From contig NZ_JAYGIN010000014.1 in the NCBI RefSeq assembly GCF_034931005.1, forward strand, positions 124,001 to 188,000: 64,000 bases of DNA, in the 5' to 3' direction. Source of the stretch: Arcicella sp034931005. Lineage in GTDB: Bacteria; Bacteroidota; Bacteroidia; Cytophagales; Spirosomataceae. Numbering within the stretch: the first letter of the stretch is position 1; each line of letters begins with the position of its first letter. Below the pieces are notes generated by a model. That model did no database searches. It was not told where the DNA came from and saw nothing but the letters and a program-made list of their open reading frames with translations. Of the stretch, positions 26,096-35,259 are shown piece by piece. Position numbers and translations under genes: made by a program.

Positions 26096-26286
26096 TCTGA
26101 ACTGAGATTGATTTGATTATTTGGTTTTTATGTTTGAACTGAGATTGATTTGATTATTTGGTTTTAGAATTTTTTATTTCAGAACTAAGGCTGATTTGAT
26201 TATTTGATTTTAGGGTTTTTTATCTCTGAACTAAGACTGATTTGATTAAATCTTAAAATTCTTTAATCAAATCAATCTTGGTTCAG
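26096..26286. repeat. Four tandem 37-46-bp repeats ending in a large hairpin
   Basis: Units beginning ctgaactgagattgatttga recur near 26096, 26134, 26180 and 26225. The last is followed by its own inverted copy (26260-26286), giving a stem of about 26 bp with few mismatches. It lies 14 bp beyond the stop of the DUF2911 gene and would act as its terminator. Confidence 0.85.
26225..26286 (-). terminator. Long hairpin, probable terminator of the DUF2911 gene
   Basis: tctgaactaagactgattt (from 26223) pairs with aaatcaatcttggttcaga (to 26286) around an AT-rich loop. No long T-run follows on the minus strand. Confidence 0.55.
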
Positions 26287-26299
26287 ACATAAATATTAA

Positions 26300-27136
26300 T
26301 TATTTCAACGAAGCAATTAATTTCTCATTTAAAGCTACATAATCATCGTTTTTAGCTTCTTTAGCTGATTCGATAGATTTATTTGCTGTTGCAATTGCTG
26401 ATGCTTTATCACCTAATTTTGCTTGAATTTTAGCTTTTAAGTGAATAATCCAGAATGCTTTAGGATTTAATTCGATAGCCTTGTCAGCCCAAGTTAAAGC
26501 TTTTGAAAGGTCTTTTCCTGTTTCAAAATAATAACTTGCCGCTTGAAAATACGGACGATTATCAACTGTCATTGCTGATTCAATTGATTTGGCAATCTTA
26601 GCATCAATATCTGCCACAACTGGAATAGCAATAGCTGTTTTTTCCCACATCACTTGAATATCAGCACTTGCAGGCATAACATTGGTAATTTGCATGGTAA
26701 AAGTCTCTACCGACGTTGGTAAAGTCATAGGTTTTACTTTAAATTTAGCAACATCTTCGTCTGCTTTGTAGCCATCAATTCCCCAATTGTTGAGACCTTT
26801 ATTAAGGATAACTTCCCACTCATCTTTGTTTGGAATAGAATAAAGCACATAAGTTCCTGCTTTAACAGCAACTCCACCAACTTTAACATCTTCGCCGAAA
26901 GTAATTCTGGTTGCCGCATTGGCACCTGTTCTCCATAATTTCCCGAAAGGTGCTAAATCTCCAAAAACAGTACGTCCTTTAATATTTGGACGAGAATAAA
27001 CGATTTCGATTGAAGATAAGGCAAAATCTTGCTTGATAGTTTGGGTTGGACTTGGTGCTGGGGTTTTGATTCCTTGAGCATTTACACCGAAGCTTACTAA
27101 TACAGTCGCAATGATTGCGTAAAATAATTTTTTCAT
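26300..27136 (-). CDS. Secreted DUF2911 protein with TPR-like C-terminus
   Basis: 278 residues with a signal peptide (FYAIIATVLVSFGVNAQ). Residues about 35-160 are the DUF2911 domain common in Bacteroidota: IEIVYSRPNIKGRTVFGDL, APFGKLWRTGANAATRITF and GTYVLYSIPNKDEWEVILNK. Residues about 190-278 form helical tetratricopeptide-like repeats (ALTWADKAIELNPKAFWII). Periplasmic or surface; function unknown. It is followed by a tandem-repeat hairpin. Confidence 0.88.
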   Translation of the reverse strand: MKKLFYAIIATVLVSFGVNAQGIKTPAPSPTQTIKQDFALSSIEIVYSRPNIKGRTVFGDLAPFGKLWRTGANAATRITFGEDVKVGGVAVKAGTYVLYSIPNKDEWEVILNKGLNNWGIDGYKADEDVAKFKVKPMTLPTSVETFTMQITNVMPASADIQVMWEKTAIAIPVVADIDAKIAKSIESAMTVDNRPYFQAASYYFETGKDLSKALTWADKAIELNPKAFWIIHLKAKIQAKLGDKASAIATANKSIESAKEAKNDDYVALNEKLIASLK

Positions 27137-27232
27137 ATAATATGTTTTGTTTGAATATCGGCAAAATGAGCGTTTAAATTTTGCCTGATTTAGTTTGAAA
27201 ACGTCGTAAAAATACTAATAGTTTCCTTCAAC

Positions 27233-27264
27233 AAAAAATACCTTCAGCTTTCAGTCGAAGGTAT
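27233..27264 (-). terminator. Terminator of the papain-like protease gene
   Basis: On the minus strand, gaaggtat-type arms (27257-27264 with 27238-27245, ataccttc) are followed by a T-run (A-run 27233-27238 on +), 13 bp after the stop codon. Confidence 0.75.
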
Positions 27265-27276
27265 CTTATTGTATCT

Positions 27277-28434
27277 TTAGCGTTTTCGTTTTTTAGGAGA
27301 TTCTTCCTCTTCTTCCTCCTCTTCTTCTTCCTCATATCCTGAAACTTGATAATCATATTCTTCATCATCAACAGCATATTCGATACAGAGTTCTTCAAGA
27401 GCTTCAAGGAATCCATCTTCGTCTTCAGTATCAAGATAAAAATCATTCATAGAAATTTCACAATTCCCGTCTTCATCTTCTTCTGATACTTCATAGTCGA
27501 AATAATAGCCTTCTTCTGATTCTGTGTATTCTTCTAATAATGCTTCTAAATCCTCAATAAAACCGTCAGGGTCTTCAGTGAGTAAATAAAAATCTTCAAT
27601 CACGGTTGATTCCTCATCGGTAAATGAAGAACTTTCGTCTTCATCCCAAACCTCTTCTCCATAATTAGACTCGTCGATTGCCTTAATAATCCAAGAATCA
27701 TGTCCATTATATTCATCGTGAATTACATAGGCGTAGGGAATATAGCAATATCCTTTATCGCCCCACTCTTCTCCCCAAGAATTTCTAACAATAAAAACCT
27801 TGTCAGGGTCAGAATAACCAACCGCCAACATTGCGTGCCAACCATGAGTATCACGAGTTTTCTCCGATTTTTTGGGCATTGGCACACGTCCTTTATTGTT
27901 ACAGGCATCATCAAAAGAGTCAAAAGTATTCAGAGCAAAAGCAATTGGATAACCTTCCGCTAAAGCACTTTTCCAAACCATTAAATCTGTTTCTAAATGT
28001 TTTGAATCTATGATTTTAAAACTTTCTGCTTCTGAATATGCTTCTGAATTGGGTTCTTCCAATATTAAATCATCTTCATTTGGCCAGTTGCTTTCTGAAC
28101 ACGCACCATATTCTTTCAAACCGTTAATGGCAGTTTCCATATATGAGCCAGCATCTTCTTGGTGCATATCGTCTAAATATCGAGCATTATAATATACAAA
28201 TAGTCGGCTAACGTCGGTATCATCTTCTAATTCTCTTTTTGTTAGATACTCATACGCACCAGCAAGAGCATTGGCTACGCAACTATTACCGACTTGCTCT
28301 TCAACGGCAGTCATGAATTTTCGTAAATCTACTTTTGGAGGAAGTTTGTCTATTTTGTTATTTGCCTTGTATTTATTGATACTTGCAGGAGCTTTGGCAG
28401 GCAAACGATACCCGCCAATTTTGGGTGAATTCAT
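27277..28434 (-). CDS. Papain-family (C1) cysteine protease with acidic repeat tail
   Basis: 385 residues. The catalytic set is complete: Q47 and C52 in VEEQVGNSCVANA, H200 in HGWHAMLAVGYSD, N218 in VRNSWGEEWG. There is no signal peptide and no long propeptide, so it is probably cytosolic or exported by an unusual route. After the protease (about 35-250) comes an acidic tail with two copies of one module (DFYLLTEDPDGFIEDLEALL from 281 and DFYLDTEDEDGFLEALEELC from 331), a run of 11 glutamates and the basic end PKKRKR. The tail may be an inhibitor or binding segment (inference). The next upstream gene is a small membrane protein 28 bp away. Confidence 0.88.
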   Translation of the reverse strand: MNSPKIGGYRLPAKAPASINKYKANNKIDKLPPKVDLRKFMTAVEEQVGNSCVANALAGAYEYLTKRELEDDTDVSRLFVYYNARYLDDMHQEDAGSYMETAINGLKEYGACSESNWPNEDDLILEEPNSEAYSEAESFKIIDSKHLETDLMVWKSALAEGYPIAFALNTFDSFDDACNNKGRVPMPKKSEKTRDTHGWHAMLAVGYSDPDKVFIVRNSWGEEWGDKGYCYIPYAYVIHDEYNGHDSWIIKAIDESNYGEEVWDEDESSSFTDEESTVIEDFYLLTEDPDGFIEDLEALLEEYTESEEGYYFDYEVSEEDEDGNCEISMNDFYLDTEDEDGFLEALEELCIEYAVDDEEYDYQVSGYEEEEEEEEEEESPKKRKR

Positions 28435-28461
28435 GGTTTGTAATTGTGTGCTTGTGTGTAA

Positions 28462-28764
28462 TTATTCAGTAAAACTGCCTATAATAAAGAAAATCAATCC
28501 AATGAGAAGGATGTCAATGGTGGGTAAGGCATTGATGGTTATTGCCAAGACATAGTTTTTCTTAAAAAATGCTATCCAAGAAATTATTTGAGCAATAACA
28601 ATTAGAATTGGCAATACAATCATGCAGCTAAATAGAATCCATGTTTTGGAAGATTTTTCAGAGCCTGGTGAATCAAACATCATCGGTGACATGATTGCAC
28701 TCATTACCGAAGGAATCAATATTAGTAAAAAGATAATATTGATAATAATTATAGCAGTTTTCAT
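28462..28764 (-). CDS. Small membrane protein, unknown function
   Basis: 100 residues from ATG 28764 (an ATG at 28800 is also in frame but gives a longer charged lead). Three hydrophobic segments: IIIINIIFLLILIPSVMSAI, ILFSCMIVLPILIVIAQIIS and a C-terminal IDILLIGLIFFIIG. It lies 27 bp upstream of the papain-like protease on the same strand and is likely cotranscribed; it could be a membrane partner, but nothing in the sequence shows it. Confidence 0.6.
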   Translation of the reverse strand: MKTAIIIINIIFLLILIPSVMSAIMSPMMFDSPGSEKSSKTWILFSCMIVLPILIVIAQIISWIAFFKKNYVLAITINALPTIDILLIGLIFFIIGSFTE

Positions 28765-28872
28765 TTTGTGTTTAGTGATAAAAATTTGCTGAAATAACAT
28801 AATTTTTTGAAATTATCAAATCATTTTTTAGGATGCGGTAGATGAAAATTAGGGAATGAGCCTAAAACAAAC

Positions 28873-28906
28873 AAAAAAGGCTTTCCAATTTCTTGGAAAG
28901 CCTTTT
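28873..28906 (-). terminator. Terminator of atpA-atpG
   Basis: A 12-13-bp perfect stem (aaaaggctttcca at 28875-28887 with 28894-28906) and 6-nt loop, with a T-run on the minus strand, 18 bp after the atpG stop. Confidence 0.92.
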
Positions 28907-28924
28907 GAAGAATATTCTTTAATA

Positions 28925-29809
28925 CTATGCTGCTGCCAATGCTTCTGCACCACCAACGATTTCGAGGATTTCGTTGGTAATAGCTGCCTGACGTGAACGG
29001 TTGTATTGTAATTTCAATTCTTTAATTAATTCGCCAGCGTTATCAGTTGCTTTATCCATTGCTGTCATTCTTGCTCCGTGTTCTGAAGCATTAGATTCTA
29101 AAACAGCTTTGTAAACTTGCAATTTCAATGCTTTTGGTAATAATTCGTTGATAATTTCTTCTTCTGATGGTTCAAAAATATAATCAACACTTGATACTTT
29201 TACTTTCTCTTCTTGTTTCTCAATGATTGGCAACAATTGCTCTGCTCTTAAAATTTGAGTCGCAACGTTTTTAAATTCATTGTACACAACTTCTACGGTA
29301 TCATATTTGCCATTTTCAAAACCAGTCATGGCTTCTTCTGCGGCTTCACGAACTGAAGTAAAGCTTAAACGAGTAAAAATATCAGCATATTTTGTATTAA
29401 CATTATAACCACGACGAGAAAGATATTCTCCTCCTTTCTTACCGATAGCCATAATTTCTACATTACCAGCGGCTTGTTGAGAAGCATATTTTTCGTTAAT
29501 AAGATTAACTACCGCTTTCCCTACATTGGCATTGAATGCTCCACACAAACCACGGTCAGAAGTAACAGTAATGATTAATACATTATTTACTGGACGTACT
29601 TTTGTATATGGATTATCTTTAGCACCTTCAGCATTTGCCGAAACTGTGGCAATCATTTCAGTTAACTTCTGCGAGTAAGGACGCATTTGAGTAATGGCAT
29701 CTGTTGCACGACGAAGCTTTGCTGCCGAAACCATTTTCATGGCTTTGGTTATTTGCTGAGTTGAATTTACCGATACTATTCGGTTACGGACTTCTTTTAA
29801 TGAGGCCAT
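28925..29809 (-). CDS. atpG: ATP synthase F1 subunit gamma
   Basis: Central rotor shaft of F1-ATPase, 294 residues. N-terminal helix MASLKEVRNRIVSVNSTQQITKAMKMVSAAKLRRA and C-terminal SRQAAITNEILEIVGGAEAL are hallmark sequences; the middle has ITVTSDRGLCGAFNANV. It follows atpA after 173 bp on the same strand, with a terminator after it. The gap before it contains short inverted ataaggta/tatacc-type repeats. Confidence 0.97.
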   Translation of the reverse strand: MASLKEVRNRIVSVNSTQQITKAMKMVSAAKLRRATDAITQMRPYSQKLTEMIATVSANAEGAKDNPYTKVRPVNNVLIITVTSDRGLCGAFNANVGKAVVNLINEKYASQQAAGNVEIMAIGKKGGEYLSRRGYNVNTKYADIFTRLSFTSVREAAEEAMTGFENGKYDTVEVVYNEFKNVATQILRAEQLLPIIEKQEEKVKVSSVDYIFEPSEEEIINELLPKALKLQVYKAVLESNASEHGARMTAMDKATDNAGELIKELKLQYNRSRQAAITNEILEIVGGAEALAAA

Positions 29810-29982
29810 GTTTGTTTTAGTTATGAGCGATGAGTTATGAGTTTTGAGATAATTGCCATTACTGGTATTTGCTCAATTTCATATTTTCATACTCTTGACT
29901 TCATAATTCGATTGTAAATTATAAGGTACAAATTATCGGTGATAACACCTTATAATTTATACCTTATAACTCATACCTAAAA

Positions 29983-31560
29983 TTAAGCATATTTAGGAGC
30001 TACTTCTTTTGATACTTTCGTTAAAACGTCAGTTAAAGAATCATCAAATTTACCTGCTTTCAAGGCTTCCATTGTTGATTTTTGCGTAGCGTTCATTACG
30101 TTTACGAAGTCTTTTTCAAACTCACGAACTTTACTTACTGCTACATTATCTAAAAGACCTTTTGTTGAAAGGAAAATCATCGCAACTTGGTCTTCAACAC
30201 GTTGAGGCTGACCGTTTTGTTGTTTCAACATTTCAAGGTTACGCTTACCACGCTCGATAGTCAATTTAGTAGAAGCATCAAGGTCTGAACCAAACTTAGC
30301 AAACGCTTCCAATTCACGGAATTGTGCTTGGTCAAGTTTCAAAGTACCTGCTACTTTTTTCATTGATTTAATCTGAGCGTTACCACCCACACGTGATACC
30401 GAGATACCTACGTTGATTGCTGGACGAATACCTGCGTTGAAAAGGTTTGATTCTAAGAATATCTGACCGTCAGTAATTGAGATTACGTTAGTCGGGATAT
30501 AAGCAGAAACGTCACCCGCTTGTGTTTCGATGATTGGAAGGGCTGTCAATGAACCACCACCTTTTACCAAATGCTTGATAGATTCTGGAAGGTCATTCAT
30601 GTTTCTTGCAATCTCGTCAGAAGTGTTAATCTTTGCAGCACGTTCTAATAAACGACTGTGAAGATAGAAAACGTCTCCTGGATATGCTTCACGTCCTGGA
30701 GGACGACGAAGAAGAAGAGAAACTTCACGGTAAGAAACCGCTTGTTTCGATAAATCGTCATAAATAATCAATGCTGAACGACCTGTATCACGGAAGAATT
30801 CACCGATAGCCGCACCCGTAAACGGAGCAAAGAATTGCATTGGAGCAGGGTCTGAAGAAGATGCCGCAACGATTACAGTGTAATCCATCGCACCAGCTTT
30901 ACGAAGCGTTTGCTCGATTTGCTTGATTGTAGATGCTTTCTGTCCACAGGCTACATAAATACAGTAAACTGGCTTGCCTGCGTCATAAAACTCTTTTTGG
31001 TTGATGATAGTGTCAATACAAACGGTAGTTTTACCAGTTTGACGGTCACCAATAACCAATTCACGTTGTCCACGACCTACTGGAATCATTGCGTCAATCG
31101 CTTTGATACCTGTTTGTAATGGTTCTGTTACAGGTTGACGGAAGATTACCCCTGGAGCTTTACGTTCCATTGGCATATCGTACAAGTCTCCTGCGATAGG
31201 TCCGTTACCATCGATTGGTTCACCAAGCGTGTTAACTACACGACCGCAGATACCGTCACCAACTTTGATTGATGCAATTTCGTCAGTACGTTTTACGGTA
31301 TCGCCTTCTTTAACGCCTTTTGCATCTCCTAACAATACTGCCCCTACGTTATCTTCTTCGAGGTTCAATGCTAAGGCTCTAAGGCCATTATCAAAAACGA
31401 GTAATTCACCCGCTTGTACTTTAGTGAGTCCGTAGATACGGGCTACACCATCACCGATTTGCAATACGGTACCTACTTCTTGGAGTTCAGCCTCTGATTT
31501 CGCTCCTGAGAGTTGTTCTCTCAAAATGGCTGACACTTCATCTGGTCTGACTGATGCCAT
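29983..31560 (-). CDS. atpA: ATP synthase F1 subunit alpha
   Basis: Non-catalytic nucleotide-binding subunit of F1, 525 residues. P-loop GDRQTGKT at 171-178, then DTIINQK, IYDDLSKQAVSYRE and the RPPGREAYPGDVFYLHSRLLER signature (in pieces). The usual upstream partner atpH (delta), and atpB/E/F, are absent: the 527 bp upstream hold no gene. Here atpA-atpG form a pair under their own candidate promoter. Confidence 0.98.
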   Translation of the reverse strand: MASVRPDEVSAILREQLSGAKSEAELQEVGTVLQIGDGVARIYGLTKVQAGELLVFDNGLRALALNLEEDNVGAVLLGDAKGVKEGDTVKRTDEIASIKVGDGICGRVVNTLGEPIDGNGPIAGDLYDMPMERKAPGVIFRQPVTEPLQTGIKAIDAMIPVGRGQRELVIGDRQTGKTTVCIDTIINQKEFYDAGKPVYCIYVACGQKASTIKQIEQTLRKAGAMDYTVIVAASSSDPAPMQFFAPFTGAAIGEFFRDTGRSALIIYDDLSKQAVSYREVSLLLRRPPGREAYPGDVFYLHSRLLERAAKINTSDEIARNMNDLPESIKHLVKGGGSLTALPIIETQAGDVSAYIPTNVISITDGQIFLESNLFNAGIRPAINVGISVSRVGGNAQIKSMKKVAGTLKLDQAQFRELEAFAKFGSDLDASTKLTIERGKRNLEMLKQQNGQPQRVEDQVAMIFLSTKGLLDNVAVSKVREFEKDFVNVMNATQKSTMEALKAGKFDDSLTDVLTKVSKEVAPKYA

Positions 31561-31691
31561 TATTATTATTGTTTTGTGATTTTTTTCAGTGAATAGAGAA
31601 TTTTAACAGGATTGAAGTATTGAAAAGTGAAAAATATTGATTTCTCATATTTTGATACCTCATTTGCTAAAACACTCTATATTTTCGGGTG

Positions 31692-31699
31692 CAAAATTA
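31692..31699 (-). promoter_or_regulatory. Candidate atpA promoter -7 box
   Basis: On the minus strand TAATTTTG, a perfect TAnnTTTG match, with TTG 14 bases further upstream (31716-31714). It would give a leader of about 125 nt. Confidence 0.5.
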
Positions 31700-31719
31700 T
31701 GGAAGAAATTTAACAATTC

Positions 31720-32087
31720 CATGATTTAAAGAAATTTTCGTGCTGAAATGTTATACTTTTTTGGGATTGAGAAAATGAGGGGGTAAGAAGCTTTCGCTTT
31801 TTGTGGTATAAAACGGACTTGTTTGTGATGTTTTATACGCATATTGATAATTTAAAGAGCGTGGTTGTCGTTGAAATAATCAGTTTTGATTTTGGAATGC
31901 TATTACTTTGATTGATAAAAATGTTTACGGAATTATCAACTATTTGTCGCAGGACAAAATTAGACTATTGATGAAACAGATAAATACCCCCAAGTGAGTT
32001 ATGATTTTTCTTTCAATTTATCCATATTAATCCGTTGAATAAGTACAGTTTGTGGTCTATCTTTATTCTCCGACAAACTCCGAATGT
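31720..32087. other. Gene-free stretch upstream of atpA
   Basis: No gene was seen where atpH would be expected. 31944-31966 (tttgtcgcaggacaaaatta...) resembles 37980-38003, a weak dispersed repeat. Otherwise nothing recognised. Confidence 0.45.
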
Positions 32088-32735
32088 TTATAATACAACG
32101 ATGCCTAATCTGATGGCTTCAACGGCAAGACCAACTCTGGATTTTACACTTATTTTTTGAAAAACCTGTTCTCTATATCCATCAATTGTTCGTGGGCTAC
32201 AACACATTTTATTTGCGATTTCTGTATAGGTTAATTCTGTACAAGCCATTTTGATGAATTCAAGTTCACGGTCATTTAAGCCTAATTCTAATAGGGGATT
32301 TTTAACTTGTTCTGGGTTTAAGCTTTTGAGTAGTTTGTCTGTAATGTATTCGGTATAATAAAATCCCTTTTGAATAATGGAATCTAAAGCTAAGGTTAAT
32401 TCTGAAGGACGACATCCTTTTAATAGGTATCCCTTTGCTCCATTTCTCAACATTTCCACAATTGCTTCTTCTTTATCATACATAGAAAGTGCTAAGACTT
32501 TGACATCGGGGTAGTTGTTTTTGAGCCATAAAGCTGTTTCATAACCATCCATTTCAGGCATATTAATATCCAAAAGTACAATGTCAGGAATTAAATGAAG
32601 CTTGAATTGTTGTATTAATTCTACTCCATTTTCTACTTCGTACATGACTTCATAGTTATCCATTCGTTGGATTAGTCCTGCTAAAGCTTTGGCAACCAAT
32701 GCGTGGTCATCTGCGATTACTATTTTATATTTCAT
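32088..32735 (-). CDS. NarL/FixJ-type response regulator
   Basis: 215 residues from ATG 32735 (the natural MKYKIVIADDHALV start; an in-frame ATG 24 bp earlier is less likely). Receiver: DD at 9-10, phosphoacceptor D56 in IVLLDINMP and K in KGYLLKG. C-terminal LuxR-type helix-turn-helix: NDRELEFIKMACTELTYTEIA and SPRTIDGYREQVFQKI. It starts 42 bp after the histidine kinase gene on the same strand and is its obvious partner. Confidence 0.93.
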   Translation of the reverse strand: MKYKIVIADDHALVAKALAGLIQRMDNYEVMYEVENGVELIQQFKLHLIPDIVLLDINMPEMDGYETALWLKNNYPDVKVLALSMYDKEEAIVEMLRNGAKGYLLKGCRPSELTLALDSIIQKGFYYTEYITDKLLKSLNPEQVKNPLLELGLNDRELEFIKMACTELTYTEIANKMCCSPRTIDGYREQVFQKISVKSRVGLAVEAIRLGIVVL

Positions 32736-32777
32736 TAGAACGGAAAGTGGTGAATACAATCATTTGAATTTTCTAAC

Positions 32778-33563
32778 TCACAACTTTAGAAGGATTTGTG
32801 TTCCTTCTCCTAAAACAGAATTAATTTTACATTGTCCACCAATTAAGTCCATCCGTCTTTGGATATTCCGTAAACCTGCACCTGATGAATTGATGTTGTT
32901 GGTTTCAATGGCTGAAATGTCAAATCCTTTACCATTGTCTGTTGCGGATAATTCAAAATTATTGGAAAAATAATGAAGTGTAATGTTGATTTTCTTGGCT
33001 TTGGAATGTTTGATGGCATTATTCAAAACTTCTTGCACAATTCTAAAAAGAACAATTTCTCGTTCGTAACCTAATTTTCGTTTTTCACCTAATACCGAAA
33101 TTTCGGTTTGAAATCGTTTCGTTTTGCGAATACGTTGTAACTCATGTGAGATACTTTCTTCCAAACCAAAATCATGTACAAAATCACCATCGAGGCTTTT
33201 AGTTAAAGCTCGTAAGTCATTGATTGACTGAGTGATAATTTCATTTGTTTGTTTGATAGATTCGTGTTCAATATTGTCTGATTCTTCCAAAACATTCAAA
33301 TTTATCTTTGCTACCGAAAGCAACTGCCCTATATTATCGTGCAATTCCTGACCAATGTGCTGAAGCGTTTGATTTTGTACCTCTATCTGAGATTTTAGAA
33401 TTTCTTGGTCGTAAGCTGTTTTTAGGGCTTGCTTTTCTTGGAGGTTTTGCGTTTGCTTTTTATAAAAAAAAGATAGAAACAATACCACAAAAAGAGCCAA
33501 ACTAATAAAAATTAAGGTGCCTAAAACAACCGTAATAACTATTGGTAAACTTGTTTGTTGCAT
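32778..33563 (-). CDS. Sensor histidine kinase, HisKA_3 type
   Basis: 261 residues. One N-terminal membrane helix (about 8-33), a short coiled coil, then the HisKA_3 dimerisation helix with H75 in ELHDNIGQLL. The ATPase domain has NNAIKHSKA (N-box), DNGKGFD and GAGLRNIQRR. It lacks an extracellular sensor domain, so its input may come from the membrane protein gene it overlaps by 25 bp upstream. It signals to the NarL-type regulator downstream. Confidence 0.93.
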   Translation of the reverse strand: MQQTSLPIVITVVLGTLIFISLALFVVLFLSFFYKKQTQNLQEKQALKTAYDQEILKSQIEVQNQTLQHIGQELHDNIGQLLSVAKINLNVLEESDNIEHESIKQTNEIITQSINDLRALTKSLDGDFVHDFGLEESISHELQRIRKTKRFQTEISVLGEKRKLGYEREIVLFRIVQEVLNNAIKHSKAKKINITLHYFSNNFELSATDNGKGFDISAIETNNINSSGAGLRNIQRRMDLIGGQCKINSVLGEGTQILLKL

Positions 33564-34177
33564 AAAATTGCTTTTGTAAACATAGAATATAAAAAGATGT
33601 TTAATATCGGGTTAATAGAATATAATAAATCTCCCATTTGAGGATCAATATTTCTAATTGGAGTTATTAAAGCTACTGTAAAGAATGTTCCTGTCCAGAA
33701 AAACAAGTTGCCAATACCTATCCAAAATATTGATTCGTTTTTTAGGTTTATTACTTCTTTTGTGCTGTATAATTCTTTAAAATAGAGCAAAGTAATAATG
33801 ATAATGAAAAAGCCTCTTAGATTAAATATAAAGTAATGTTTGGTAAAGCCTAAAATGAAAAAATACCATAAACAAATAAGGAAATAAAAAATTTGAGAGA
33901 AAATTATTCCATACTTTATGGTTTGATTATTAATATACTGATAGAAAAAAAATGAGATAAAAAAGTATTCGATAGGGGCAAAGATGATATATACGTATTG
34001 GCAGTTCTCTCCAAAATAATCAATATATTCTGAACACAAGTCAACCAATAATGTAAGCATCAGATAGACTGGTAAAAATTTAAGAGTTTCCTTTAACTTT
34101 TTGATGTTGAGAATTCCTATAATATTTGCAGTTATCAGTGATATGAAATAAAAACAGATAAAAATATTATTAATCAT
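33539..34177 (-). CDS. Multi-pass membrane protein upstream of the kinase
   Basis: 212 residues with about six or seven hydrophobic helices and little else (NIFICFYFISLITANIIGIL, then FLPVYLMLTLLVDL, IYIIFAPIEYFFISFFFYQYI-like stretches). No catalytic motif was recognised. Its 3' end overlaps the kinase start by 25 bp, so translation is probably coupled; such proteins often sit beside HisKA_3 kinases in Cytophagales and may act as sensor (inference). Confidence 0.75.
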   Translation of the reverse strand: MINNIFICFYFISLITANIIGILNIKKLKETLKFLPVYLMLTLLVDLCSEYIDYFGENCQYVYIIFAPIEYFFISFFFYQYINNQTIKYGIIFSQIFYFLICLWYFFILGFTKHYFIFNLRGFFIIIITLLYFKELYSTKEVINLKNESIFWIGIGNLFFWTGTFFTVALITPIRNIDPQMGDLLYSINPILNIFLYSMFTKAILCNKQVYQ

Positions 34178-34340
34178 TTAGGATGAATAAATGTTGCTTC
34201 TGAAGCAGTTTTAAGTTTAATTCATTCCAATTAAACTCAAAACTGTTTCGAAGTAAGTATTCGTTAAAATTAGTTTAATACTGCAATTGATTAATTCAAA
34301 ATAAGTTATAGCAATAATACATAGTAAGCAAGAAGAACAA

Positions 34341-34549
34341 ATAAATTGATATTATAAATATTGTCGTCATGTCGTAGGGACGTATCGCATACCAATGCTG
34401 TCAACTTAATAAATTTATTTGTCTAACGCTGTCAGGGTTTTGAACCCTGACAGCGTTGAAACTGGAATTGTCTCAATTTTGGAACAATTCAAAAGCCCTT
34501 AAATTGACAGCATTGGTATTAGATACGCCCTTACACAATATCAATTTAT
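34341..34549. repeat. MITE-like nested inverted repeat, 209 bp
   Basis: Outer 13-bp perfect inverted ends (34341-34353 with 34537-34549); next a gtaggg..cgtatcgcat / gatacgccc..tac arm pair; then 15-bp perfect arms 34390-34404 with 34504-34518; and in the centre a 15-bp perfect hairpin 34425-34439 with 34443-34457. No coding potential. The outer arms match the element at 41602-41715. Confidence 0.85.
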
Positions 34550-34635
34550 TAATTCTAAACAATTAATAGAACCAGTTTTAAGCAAATAACTACTCAGGTT
34601 CTTTTGCCATGACGATTGGAGTGAATTAGAAATAG

Positions 34636-35025
34636 TTACTTCCCATTTCTTGGACAACAACAAATTATATTTTCATCGATTTCACCTGTTTGAAGAGCTT
34701 CAACTTTCATTAGTTGTTTTTCGTTCGAATCTAACGTGTTAGTGGTGTTAATACTACCAAGAGTTATGCCAATCACTGACATTGTTAATCTATCATTTTC
34801 ATCTAATCCTGGGTAAATTCGTATTCCAATACAATCAGGTTGTTTTAATAACTCTGAAATAATTGTTGTTCCAAAATCATAAAAAAAGGTATGTCCGTCA
34901 GGGAAACCCAATTGTGTTTGAAAGGTATTTGAAAACTTTGTAATAGTCTGAGAAAGACGAGTTTCATTCGAAGAAATGATTCCTCCAATAGGATGTTGTT
35001 TTTGAGGGTCACAGAAATCTAACAT
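34636..35025 (-). CDS. Hypothetical protein
   Basis: 129 residues, no signal peptide or membrane helix. Contains HPIGGIISSNETRLSQTI, GHTFFYDFG and a C-terminal double cysteine ICCCPRNGK. I do not recognise the family. It is divergent from the LytTR protein gene with 234 bp between the starts, and a 7-bp perfect palindrome (35150-35167) lies in that gap, so the two may share control. Confidence 0.65.
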   Translation of the reverse strand: MLDFCDPQKQHPIGGIISSNETRLSQTITKFSNTFQTQLGFPDGHTFFYDFGTTIISELLKQPDCIGIRIYPGLDENDRLTMSVIGITLGSINTTNTLDSNEKQLMKVEALQTGEIDENIICCCPRNGK

Positions 35026-35149
35026 AACGATTAGGGGTTTAAAATGGAAGTATTTTTTATCTCCTAAACCTAAAAATTATTTCTCAATTTCACAATCAAA
35101 TCTTATTATATGGTCGTAATTCTCATAAAATAAGGCACTTGTCAAAAAA

Positions 35150-35167
35150 TACCGTAAAAATACGGTA
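35150..35167. promoter_or_regulatory. Palindromic candidate operator (taccgta..tacggta)
   Basis: Perfect 7-bp arms around AAAA, with a third half-site (ccgta) at 35175-35179. It lies between the divergent hypothetical gene and the orphan LytTR gene, a usual place for an autoregulatory site. Confidence 0.4.
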
Positions 35168-35259
35168 ACAGATTCCGTATTTCTCCCCTTGATTTTTAGT
35201 TATGCTTATTCGCAATTTTACTGTATAAATTATAGTTGAAACTCAACCCATACAAATCT

